Below, in pieces: positions 1 to 5,571 of a DNA stretch of 5,571 nt. The stretch lies in the NCBI GenBank assembly GCA_008668455.1, contig RQCD01000010.1, positions 1-5,571 of the forward strand, read 5' to 3'. A program made the translations under genes and the position numbers. This DNA is from Clostridia bacterium. GTDB lineage: Bacteria > Bacillota > Clostridia > UBA1381. Every line of letters begins with the position of its first letter. The stretch's first letter is position 1. The notes under the pieces are model-generated. The model made no database searches and was not told where the DNA came from. It saw only the letters and a list, made by a program, of their open reading frames with translations.

Positions 1-745
1 CGTCCATCCAAAATGACGTAGTCGGCCACTGCTGTGCAAAATAAACGTCACTGTTTTTAGCCGTGAAAGTATTGGTGTATGCTTTCCATTCAGGCGTAGC
101 ATTGGACGGTGCTGCAATCAACAGCTTATTTCCTCCGGCAAATAATTCTACATTACAATTATTTCCACCCTGTGTTTTATAATAAAAATTGATCTGATAA
201 TTCTGATCTGCGGTAAGCGCAATATTCCTTAAATAAAACAAGAGGTTGCTGACAGTAGAATAGCTTTTCAAAAGCAGGCTTGCTTCTCCGGTATAGCTAT
301 CTGCGGTCTCTATTCCATCATAAAAGTATGTATGTCCATAAGCACGCTCAAAATTTCCGATTTTTCCGCCATCATCCCAGCCGTGTGTAATTCTTCTCTG
401 ATAGCTGGTCTGCTTGCCGTCTGCAAATGTAAAAACTGTTTTTAACGTCTTTCCCGTCAGGTCTGTTCCCTCCGGGAAGGTCAGAACGCAGTCTGCTCCG
501 GCGGTTAAGTTTGCCTCGGGAGTCTCCATTTTCACCGGCGTTCCGTCCGAAACATCATAAACGTCAATTTTGGAAATTTCCTGTGCCGGGTTTATCCACA
601 TGATGGATGATCCTCTCATCACAACTGCCTGCGGATAGTAGTCTGCGCCGGGCGCTGCTGATTCCTCAGCAAAGGTTACTGCCGTCATGCTGCCTGCAAC
701 CATTGCAAAGGACAGCAAAGCGGCTAAAAATTTGTTTTTCTTCAT
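1..745 (-). CDS. Secreted protein with jelly-roll carbohydrate-binding-like domain (partial, 3' end outside window)
   Basis: My own translation gives 248 uninterrupted residues from the ATG at 745 to the window edge, with no stop, so the C-terminus is missing. The start is fixed by AAAGGAG six bases upstream. Residues 1-26 are a signal peptide: basic MKKNK, a hydrophobic core, then AVTFA before EES as the likely signal peptidase I site. Residues about 30-117 look like a small beta-sandwich (WINPAQEISKIDVYDV near 50-65) of a type I cannot name. Residues about 120-248 resemble a CBM4/9-type jelly roll: GNFERAYG near 130, the strand EASLLLKSYS near 154-163, NYQINFYYKTQGG near 182-194, EWKAYTNTFTA near 219-229 and a closing FWMD that probably continues as the usual DD-aromatic strand. 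No catalytic motif is visible. Export and glycan binding are inferred from fold resemblance. The gene lies 83 bases after the SLH-anchored glycosidase on the same strand, so co-transcription and a shared substrate are plausible. A larger multi-domain enzyme or an SLH protein downstream remains possible. Confidence 0.88.
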   Translation of the reverse strand, partial: MKKNKFLAALLSFAMVAGSMTAVTFAEESAAPGADYYPQAVVMRGSSIMWINPAQEISKIDVYDVSDGTPVKMETPEANLTAGADCVLTFPEGTDLTGKTLKTVFTFADGKQTSYQRRITHGWDDGGKIGNFERAYGHTYFYDGIETADSYTGEASLLLKSYSTVSNLLFYLRNIALTADQNYQINFYYKTQGGNNCNVELFAGGNKLLIAAPSNATPEWKAYTNTFTAKNSDVYFAQQWPTTSFWMD

Positions 746-751
746 GATTTT

Positions 752-758
752 CTCCTTT
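752..758 (-). promoter_or_regulatory. Ribosome binding site of the downstream gene
   Basis: AAAGGAG on the minus strand, six bases before the ATG at 745. It is embedded in AGAAAGGAG, nearly the same context as upstream of the large glycosidase. It decides the start of the partial gene. Confidence 0.85.
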
Positions 759-772
759 CTAAACTACCCCTG

Positions 773-818
773 CCGGATGGGTTCTCCTGCGTCATCGGTC
801 ACAGGAGAGCCGCTCCGG
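773..818 (-). promoter_or_regulatory. Intercistronic hairpin, imperfect inverted repeat without a U-tract
   Basis: Positions 773-789 pair with 802-818: five G/C-rich pairs (CCGGA/TCCGG), a 2x2 internal mismatch, then ten pairs including one G-T wobble (GGTTCTCCTG/CAGGAGAGCC), with a 12-base loop at 790-801. In the minus-strand transcript it starts ten bases after the stop codon and ends before the next ribosome binding site. The following RNA reads CAGGGGUAGUUUAG with no run of U, so it is not a standard intrinsic terminator. An RNA-stability or partial-attenuation element between two cistrons is more likely, or Rho-assisted termination. The pairing is seen directly; the function is inferred. 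Confidence 0.6.
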
Positions 819-828
819 TATTTAACAT

Positions 829-3800
829 TTATTTCAAAGCTTCTGCAAGCTTTGATAACACCATAACTGCTTCTGCACGCGTTAAGGAACGCTCCGGATG
901 GAATAAACCGTCCTCATAGCCGGAAATCAGTCCCATACCGCCGGCTGCGGAAATTTCCGCTGCAAATGCGGTATCGTCTGAAATATCCGCAAAGCTCTTT
1001 TTCTCACTCTTGAGCTTTCCTTTTAGTTCACATGCCTTTTTCAGCATATATGCCATTTCTCCGCGTCCGATCACGTCGTTTCCTGAGAATTCTTTGCTGA
1101 CTGCCAGGAGTCCGGCAGCTGCTGCCGCATTTGCCTCTCCGGCAAACCAGTCGCTTGCTTTGACATCGGAAAATGCGTTATTCTGCGATTTTTCCAAGCC
1201 AAGCATGCGGACAATTAATGCAGTAAATTCTGCTCTTGTGATCGTCCGATCCGGTGCAAACATGGTTTCGGACATGCCCGAAACGGTTTTCTGATCTGCC
1301 AGGCTGACAATTTCCTTTTCTGCCCAGTGACCGTAGGTATCAATAAACGGATTGTTGGTATCCACCCGGAGAACCACCGGCTCACCGGTGACTAAGGGGA
1401 ATGTTTCCTGATAGGTTTTCCCTGTGACCAGTTCTTTTATTTCTCCTGCCGGTTTTCCGTTGATCAAAAGCTTCGCTTCAATCGGCTCATCCCAATGGTA
1501 CATATACATTGCCTGTACCAGAAGATCGCCCTCATAGGTGGTTGCCCAATAATCGGTATCGGTGACGCGTTCGCCTGTTTTGGAATCCACAATCGTGATC
1601 CGGTCCATACCCACCTTTTGCAGCTCGCCTGCAAGCGCTTTTCTCAAATCCTCCTGCGCCGGGGAATCCATTGTGATTCCGTCTAAGTGCGCCGGGATGA
1701 TCGTGCTGTTATTTTTAATGTAGGCAACCTCGTCCGGGTCATTTTCCATACCGAACCGGCTGTATCGGAGAGAATTTTCGTCTCCGACAATCACCACATG
1801 ACCGCCATTTGCAATATAATCCCGGAGTGCATCTAACATATCCTGCTTTAAGTGCGTTACCTCCGGCAGTACTACCATTTTCAGATCCTTGATGCTGCCC
1901 GGAATCAGATCGTTGATAATATGCAGCTTGACTCCGTTATGATCCAAAGCAAAATAGGTTTCGGACGCTGCATTCATGTGTCCTAAATTAAAGACTCTGG
2001 AGGTGTTGGAATAGAGCATTCCGACCTCTGCCGGCTGATTATTCAAGGCCGCAACCTCATAGGTAAGACGGTTTAAATCCAGCGTTGCCTTGCCGACCTT
2101 ATAAATAACATCCGGCCGGAGGGTTACCAACTGTTCTTCAAAAGCCTGCTGCTTTGCATAGGCACGGTCACGCTCGAAAATCCAGATGGTAGAGCCGCCG
2201 CGCCCGTGCATTGCTCCGCCCCAGATTGCCATGGCTGTTCCGGTGGAATTCTGATCTCCGGTTAAGCCGCCCTGATCAAGCGCGGCATTTCCAAATGCGT
2301 CTATATAGCCGCCGTAGCAGTGATCCTCGGAATTCACCACCGGCGCTGCAAAATTAGAGGTCTGATAATCATACCGGAAACCAAGCATTTCCAGAGTCGG
2401 TCTTGTTCCGCCTGCACCGGCATCGTTTCCGTTGACATCCGAAAAGCTTGCAAATTTCGCCATATCCGTTCCGATACCCAGCTGCGAACGCGAAACACGG
2501 TGATCCGTTTCATAAACATACTGCATCGTCTTTGCATGCACAATCGCATTCGGTGCATACTTTTTCACCTCGTCTGCAAACCACTGATGCCACTGGGTGA
2601 AAATATCGGTTGCAAAATCTCTTGTGTCATATTCCTGTACGGTACACTGCTGTGATTTTCCGAGCGGCACTTCCTCAAAGCTTTGGTAATTCTCGCCGTA
2701 TACCCTGTTTAAAAACGAAATATCGTTATTGTAGGTCTTTTTTAAGTATTCGCACCAGTCATTCTTGTAAAACTCCGAAACCGACTGATCTGCCGCGTTA
2801 AATGCCGGTTCATTTGTCAGACACACTGTTCCGAACGATTTATAATCGCAGATTGCCGGAATCAACGCCTCTGTATATACCCGGTACAGCTCCTTGACCT
2901 TGTCTGCATTCAGATTATATTGGTAAAAACCACCGCCGGAATATTTCAGCTCCGGATAATTTTGCATAAAGAAAGACATATTGTGCCCTGCAAGCAGAAT
3001 ATCAATCCGGACGTTATAGTCCTCCGCCTTTTGGAACCAACTGCGGACAGCGTCGATATAGTCATAGTCCACCGAGTATTCCTTGTCTGCAAAGGATTCT
3101 CCGCTTTCAAAGCCGGGATCTTCTAATAAATTCTTGTCGTTGCCGTCCTCCTTGATATAGAGATCGTCCAGATAGAGATAATCGCAGGACGCTTCGGTGT
3201 AAATCTTCATGGTCATTTCAGTCTGATCTTCCTTGGTGGTGTATGTACCGCCAAAGCTGCGCCAGTCATAGGTGTCGTTGAGCATAATCCGATCAGAAAA
3301 GTCGCTGACTGTGAACCACTGGGTTCTTGCATTCTGCGCCTTGGCGCTTAGTCCATAGTGATAGGTGGTGTTCGGCTTTACCCTGACCTTCTGATAGATA
3401 TACCGATAGTTATTTAACGACCAGGCTTCCGTTTTATCAACAATTTTCAGCGAATACTTTCCGCTCACCTTGTCGCTCTCGGTCACCTCAAAGTCGATCG
3501 GATGGTATGTTCCATCCTTTGTTTTCCACTTGCTGTTAATATCGGGCGACTTTATTACGTCCCACATACGAACCTCGGTCTGGAGGACGTTATTCCCCCA
3601 TTTTTCAAGGTTCGGAATATCGTCTGCTAAAAGGTAGAACCAGGTTAAATAGCCAACAAAGTTAATCGGACGGCGTTCCTCGACTCCGTTATTGTCAACG
3701 CTTGCCACAAACTGCTTTCCGTCCACCTCCAGCTGACTGGAAATATATTTCGGAACATAAACCGGCTCAACCGTACCGTCTAAATAGCCCTGCGCCATTT

Positions 3801-5508
3801 CCTTTGTTTTTTCGTAAATCTGCGTCAGATTTTCTGCCACAAGCTCTACATTACTATAGTCCTTATTCTTATCATCAATCTCCATCCATTCGATGAAACG
3901 TTCTAAAACACCATGCCCTAACTCCAGATAGGTAGTGGCAAGATTTCTGCTCTGACACTCCTTGATCAATTCTGCAAGCTCATTCCGGTAAGCGCACACG
4001 ATCGGATATTTTTCATCATAGAACGCTTTCAGCTGCGCCTGCGAGCGGGCAACCTTGATATTCTTACCTGTGGTGTAGGTTGTGCCGTCCGAGGTAACTT
4101 CCACGTTCATTTTCTGCTGTCCGGACTCTGCAAAGCCTAAGCTTAATGTCCGCTTGATTCCGGATTTTGCAGGAAGATCATAGCTTTCTGCAAAATTTGC
4201 CGCCGGGATAGAAACCCGGAAATTCTTTTGGGTATCCGCATTATTCATCAAATAGAAGGAATAATTATAAACCTGCTCCAAGGCAAGGGATTCCGGACCC
4301 TCAATCCAGGAATAGAAATCCTCGTTTTCTTTCATTAGACGCGCCATCATAAAGCCACCATTGTTCTTGGTCTGATGGATACCGCCGGCAGAAAAGTCGA
4401 TCCCGCCGAGTCTGCCTCCGCCATCGTTATCGTTTACCAAAACATCGAACTTGATTTCGTCCGGACGTTTTTCAAACAGAGCTGACCAGGGTACTCCGAC
4501 ATGATAGGAGGTGATATTCCCCTCGCGCTTGGAGTCTAATTTGAATTTGTCATTGACCGACTGCGCATAGCCTGTGAAAAGTCCGGTTGTGCCGTTTTCT
4601 GTATCGCACACAACACCGATTTCATTTCCAAAGCTATCCTCCACGCCGGTAACTGCAAACTGAATCGAGTCTGCTGTCCAGTAGTTGGTGTTGTTAAAGG
4701 CATAATGATTATCGTCTGTAACATCAATATCAAAATACAGATAATCATCATCATAGGAGAGCGCAACTTCTGCCGTAATATCCAAATCCACGCCCATATA
4801 TCGGACAGTCTGTTTGTCTGTGGACGGGATGTGCGCCTGGCTTTTCCGGGAATCGTCTGTGCGATAGACCGGCATAAAACCAACGGTTGCAAAGGAGCTG
4901 TCTATATCTGCGGCTGTAAAGGAATCCGCATCATGAATATCCTTTGCCGGTTCTTTTCCCTCGTCCGGCGCTGTTACCGCGGCTTTTCCCTCAAAGCCGC
5001 CGTTTTTTACAAGGTTCTCACTTGACCCCTCCTCAATCACATACACATTATCAAGCCAAAGTGCGCCACATTTATCGTTTACGGTAAAGGTAAGCGTGAT
5101 TGCGCCGGTGGACTGATAGGTATATTCATAGTCTGTCCAGTGCCAGTTTGCGGCTTTCGCCTTTAAATCCTTTGTTGTTCCGCCAAAGGTGACGCTTGCA
5201 CCGGGAACATCATTTCCCTTTGCCGTAAAGCCGATCCGATAGTTTTTTCCGCTCTCGGTATTGACTAACTGCTTCACCTCGACAAAGCCGCCGTTCTGCT
5301 TGGGTGTACGGTTTACAATTTTTAGGGATTTTGTTTTTTCATACCTGATGTCTGTATCGAACGAAACATCAGAATCCGCGTTATTACTGCGGATAGTCCA
5401 TCCGTCTGCAAGTCCGGTGTCGGAGGTGTCGCTCCCCACTGCTGCAAGTGCGGATGCCGATTGTAAAAACATCGCACAGGTCAGCAAAAATATGAATAGT
5501 CTTTTCAT
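829..5508 (-). CDS. SLH-anchored multi-domain glycoside hydrolase, clan GH-A, GH42-like (putative beta-galactosidase)
   Basis: 1559 residues. The start at 5508 is preferred over the in-frame ATG at 5538 because AAAGGA lies seven bases upstream and a clean signal peptide (MKRLFIFLL..., likely cut after SALA, residue 22) begins there. Domains: jelly-roll CBM about 28-172; CBM9-like 193-392; beta-sandwich about 400-485; helical spacer about 489-578; TIM barrel about 612-1130, with a CBM insert about 655-803; GH42-type middle domain about 1160-1300; C-terminal beta domain about 1301-1385; three SLH repeats 1387-1556. Likely acid/base is E900 in CLTNEP (barrel strand 4) and nucleophile E1061 in VVNSEDH (strand 7); this 161-residue spacing fits retaining GH-A enzymes. 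FYKNDWCEYLKKTYNND followed by FLNRVYG matches the helix after the acid/base in GH42. No GH42-like CxCxxC zinc cluster is visible. The protein is exported and should bind cell-wall polymers through its SLH repeats, acting on an outside glycan. It is much longer than a typical 650-700-residue GH42. Beta-galactosidase is a family-level guess; another GH-A activity is possible. Confidence 0.93.
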   Translation of the reverse strand: MKRLFIFLLTCAMFLQSASALAAVGSDTSDTGLADGWTIRSNNADSDVSFDTDIRYEKTKSLKIVNRTPKQNGGFVEVKQLVNTESGKNYRIGFTAKGNDVPGASVTFGGTTKDLKAKAANWHWTDYEYTYQSTGAITLTFTVNDKCGALWLDNVYVIEEGSSENLVKNGGFEGKAAVTAPDEGKEPAKDIHDADSFTAADIDSSFATVGFMPVYRTDDSRKSQAHIPSTDKQTVRYMGVDLDITAEVALSYDDDYLYFDIDVTDDNHYAFNNTNYWTADSIQFAVTGVEDSFGNEIGVVCDTENGTTGLFTGYAQSVNDKFKLDSKREGNITSYHVGVPWSALFEKRPDEIKFDVLVNDNDGGGRLGGIDFSAGGIHQTKNNGGFMMARLMKENEDFYSWIEGPESLALEQVYNYSFYLMNNADTQKNFRVSIPAANFAESYDLPAKSGIKRTLSLGFAESGQQKMNVEVTSDGTTYTTGKNIKVARSQAQLKAFYDEKYPIVCAYRNELAELIKECQSRNLATTYLELGHGVLERFIEWMEIDDKNKDYSNVELVAENLTQIYEKTKEMAQGYLDGTVEPVYVPKYISSQLEVDGKQFVASVDNNGVEERRPINFVGYLTWFYLLADDIPNLEKWGNNVLQTEVRMWDVIKSPDINSKWKTKDGTYHPIDFEVTESDKVSGKYSLKIVDKTEAWSLNNYRYIYQKVRVKPNTTYHYGLSAKAQNARTQWFTVSDFSDRIMLNDTYDWRSFGGTYTTKEDQTEMTMKIYTEASCDYLYLDDLYIKEDGNDKNLLEDPGFESGESFADKEYSVDYDYIDAVRSWFQKAEDYNVRIDILLAGHNMSFFMQNYPELKYSGGGFYQYNLNADKVKELYRVYTEALIPAICDYKSFGTVCLTNEPAFNAADQSVSEFYKNDWCEYLKKTYNNDISFLNRVYGENYQSFEEVPLGKSQQCTVQEYDTRDFATDIFTQWHQWFADEVKKYAPNAIVHAKTMQYVYETDHRVSRSQLGIGTDMAKFASFSDVNGNDAGAGGTRPTLEMLGFRYDYQTSNFAAPVVNSEDHCYGGYIDAFGNAALDQGGLTGDQNSTGTAMAIWGGAMHGRGGSTIWIFERDRAYAKQQAFEEQLVTLRPDVIYKVGKATLDLNRLTYEVAALNNQPAEVGMLYSNTSRVFNLGHMNAASETYFALDHNGVKLHIINDLIPGSIKDLKMVVLPEVTHLKQDMLDALRDYIANGGHVVIVGDENSLRYSRFGMENDPDEVAYIKNNSTIIPAHLDGITMDSPAQEDLRKALAGELQKVGMDRITIVDSKTGERVTDTDYWATTYEGDLLVQAMYMYHWDEPIEAKLLINGKPAGEIKELVTGKTYQETFPLVTGEPVVLRVDTNNPFIDTYGHWAEKEIVSLADQKTVSGMSETMFAPDRTITRAEFTALIVRMLGLEKSQNNAFSDVKASDWFAGEANAAAAAGLLAVSKEFSGNDVIGRGEMAYMLKKACELKGKLKSEKKSFADISDDTAFAAEISAAGGMGLISGYEDGLFHPERSLTRAEAVMVLSKLAEALK
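841..1350 (-). repeat. Three C-terminal SLH repeats (cell-wall anchor)
   Basis: SLH1 is residues 1387-1438 (1350-1195), SLH2 1446-1495 (1173-1024) and SLH3 1505-1556 (996-841). SLH1 opens with FIDTYGHWAEKEI and has the canonical ITRAEF. SLH3 has FADI, GYEDGLFHPE and LTRAEA, with F in place of the usual W. SLH2 opens normally (FSDVKASDWFAGE), but its second half is degenerate, GRGEM replacing TRAE. Such trimers bind secondary cell-wall polysaccharide in Gram-positive bacteria. The coding sequence ends three residues after SLH3, so the anchor is complete. Confidence 0.93.
1609..2031 (-). other. GH42-type middle (trimerisation-like) domain
   Basis: Residues about 1160-1300. EVGMLYSNTS is followed by a Rossmann-like series: GVKLHIINDLIP, LKMVVLPEVTHL, LRDYIANGGHVVIVGD. 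This is the pattern of the flavodoxin/glutamine-amidotransferase-like middle domain of GH42 beta-galactosidases, which contributes to trimer contacts in that family. Its position directly after the barrel supports the GH42-like assignment. Oligomeric state here is unknown. Confidence 0.75.
2119..3675 (-). other. GH-A TIM barrel with catalytic glutamates E900 and E1061
   Basis: Residues about 612-1130. Strand 1 is INFVGYL, followed by helix LADDIPNLEKWGNN; strand 2 is LQTEVRMW. The chain then leaves for a CBM insert and resumes with helix YIDAVRSWFQKAEDYN and strand 3 RIDILLAGHN. The acid/base codon is at 2811-2809 (NEP) and the nucleophile codon at 2328-2326 (NSEDH). Strand 8 is GGSTIWIF near 1104-1111. 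NEP and the strand-7 glutamate are hallmarks of clan GH-A; the residue roles are assigned by motif, not by alignment. Confidence 0.82.
3100..3546 (-). other. Jelly-roll CBM inserted in the TIM barrel
   Basis: Residues about 655-803. Pattern: VSGKYSLKIVDK, YIYQKVRVKPNTTYHYGLSA, TYDWRSFGGTYTT, then CDYLYLDDLYIKEDG and NLLEDPGFE. This order and the DD-L/V-Y closing strand are those of CBM4/9-like carbohydrate-binding jelly rolls. It lies between barrel strand 2 and helix 2, so it would project near the catalytic face. Confidence 0.78.
3775..4044 (-). other. Helical spacer before the catalytic barrel
   Basis: Residues about 489-578. The stretch is rich in A, E, K, L and Y with no glycine-rich turns over long runs (for example QLKAFYDEKYPIV, AELIKECQSRN, ENLTQIYEKTKEMAQGYL), which predicts three or four helices. 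It sits between a beta-sandwich (about 400-485) and the strand leading into the barrel. I do not recognise a named family; a structural spacer or packing helix bundle is inferred. Confidence 0.5.
4333..4932 (-). other. CBM9-like carbohydrate-binding domain
   Basis: Residues about 193-392. It shows the family order: VALSYDDDYLYFDIDVTDDN, then YWTADSIQFAV, a long variable stretch, YHVGVPWSAL, and IKFDVLVNDNDGGGR followed by GIDFSAGG. These match the CBM9/DOMON-like beta-sandwich often found in xylanases and large surface glycosidases. Ligand preference cannot be inferred. Confidence 0.82.
4993..5427 (-). other. N-terminal jelly-roll CBM
   Basis: Residues about 28-172. DGWTIRSNN, the strand KSLKIVNRTP, FVEVKQLVNTESGKNYRIGF, WHWTDYEYTYQ and LWLDNVYVIEEG follow a CBM4/9-like order, and NLVKNGGFEG closes the segment. 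A charged, proline-containing linker (residues 174-192) leads to the CBM9-like domain. Confidence 0.72.
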
Positions 5509-5571
5509 AATGAATTCCTTTCTGTGATAATTTTTCATTCATCGCCCCGAGCAAAAAGCAGTGCTATGGGC
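5509..5571 (-). promoter_or_regulatory. Short leader upstream of the glycosidase, with ribosome binding site at 5516-5521
   Basis: AAAGGA at 5516-5521 lies seven bases before the ATG at 5508 and fixes that start. Positions 5544-5571 can form a weak imperfect hairpin: GCCC/GGGC, a 2x2 mismatch, AGCA/TGCT and an eight-base loop. No good -35/-10 pair is visible on the minus strand. Two minus-strand frames stay open from the window edge to TGA codons at 5541-5539 and 5537-5535, so the tail of an upstream gene could end here, but that is too short to judge. Confidence 0.6.

Noticed and set aside
773..818. Intrinsic terminator between the two genes
   Set aside because: The stem is strong, but the minus-strand RNA after it has no U-run, and no convergent plus-strand gene would use it in the other direction.
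2320..2655. Plus-strand reading frame of 111 codons
   Set aside because: It is antisense to the conserved barrel region that includes E1061. The product is rich in Cys, His, Arg and Ile without domain-like pattern, as expected of a shadow frame.
4536..4892. Minus-strand 118-codon frame inside the glycosidase
   Set aside because: It overlaps the CBM9-like domain in another frame, and its Met/Ile-rich, patternless product has no family resemblance.
4705..5025. Plus-strand reading frame of 106 codons
   Set aside because: It lies entirely antisense to the CBM9-like and linker coding region, has a low-complexity Ile-rich start and no recognisable domain; it is a shadow of the real gene.
5476..5508. 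Lipoprotein signal (LLTC at residues 8-11)
   Set aside because: Thr before the Cys does not fit a lipobox, and the Cys is too early, inside the hydrophobic core; SALA near residue 22 is a better signal peptidase I site.
829..5538. Longer start of the glycosidase at 5538 (MKNYHRKEFI before MKRLF)
   Set aside because: There is no good ribosome binding site before 5538, while AAAGGA lies seven bases before 5508. The extension would also place charged residues ahead of a complete signal peptide and would translate the ribosome binding site itself.
5535..5554. Sigma-A-like promoter (TTGCTC with a following AT-rich stretch)
   Set aside because: The -35-like TTGCTC has only a poor ATTATC match at 17 bases, which is too weak to annotate.

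Overview
The window carries two genes, both on the minus strand and in tandem. They read as the start of a secreted polysaccharide-utilisation cluster of a Gram-positive, low-to-moderate-GC bacterium. C-terminal S-layer homology (SLH) repeats, typical signal peptides and strong AAAGGA-type ribosome binding sites point to the Firmicutes, most likely an anaerobic clostridial lineage from gut, rumen or another fibre-rich habitat. That placement is inference: the window has no taxonomic marker gene.

Layout in transcription order, from high to low coordinates. Positions 5571-5509 are a short leader with no convincing promoter. Positions 5508-829 encode a 1559-residue exported, cell-surface-anchored glycoside hydrolase. 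Its parts in order are: signal peptide, jelly-roll carbohydrate-binding module (CBM), CBM9-like domain, beta-sandwich, helical spacer, clan GH-A TIM barrel resembling GH42 with a second jelly-roll CBM inserted in the barrel, GH42-like middle (trimerisation) domain, C-terminal beta domain and three SLH repeats. Positions 828-746 are an 83-base gap holding a strong imperfect hairpin and the next ribosome binding site. Positions 745-1 hold the first 248 residues of a second secreted protein. It has a signal peptide, a beta-rich N-terminal domain and a jelly-roll CBM-like domain, and it runs off the window edge.

The likely joint role is extracellular. The large enzyme is held on the cell wall by its SLH repeats, binds a glycan through several modules and hydrolyses a glycosidic bond, probably in a beta-galactoside or another beta-linked polymer. 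The second protein probably binds or processes the same material, but its catalytic part, if it has one, lies outside the window. The substrate cannot be read from the sequence.

I see no mobile element, CRISPR array, tRNA or rRNA, and no credible gene on the plus strand. The most unusual point is the domain plan of the large enzyme: a CBM spliced into the TIM barrel after beta-strand 2, and the 'N-x-GFE' signature that normally opens such modules found at their C-terminal end instead.
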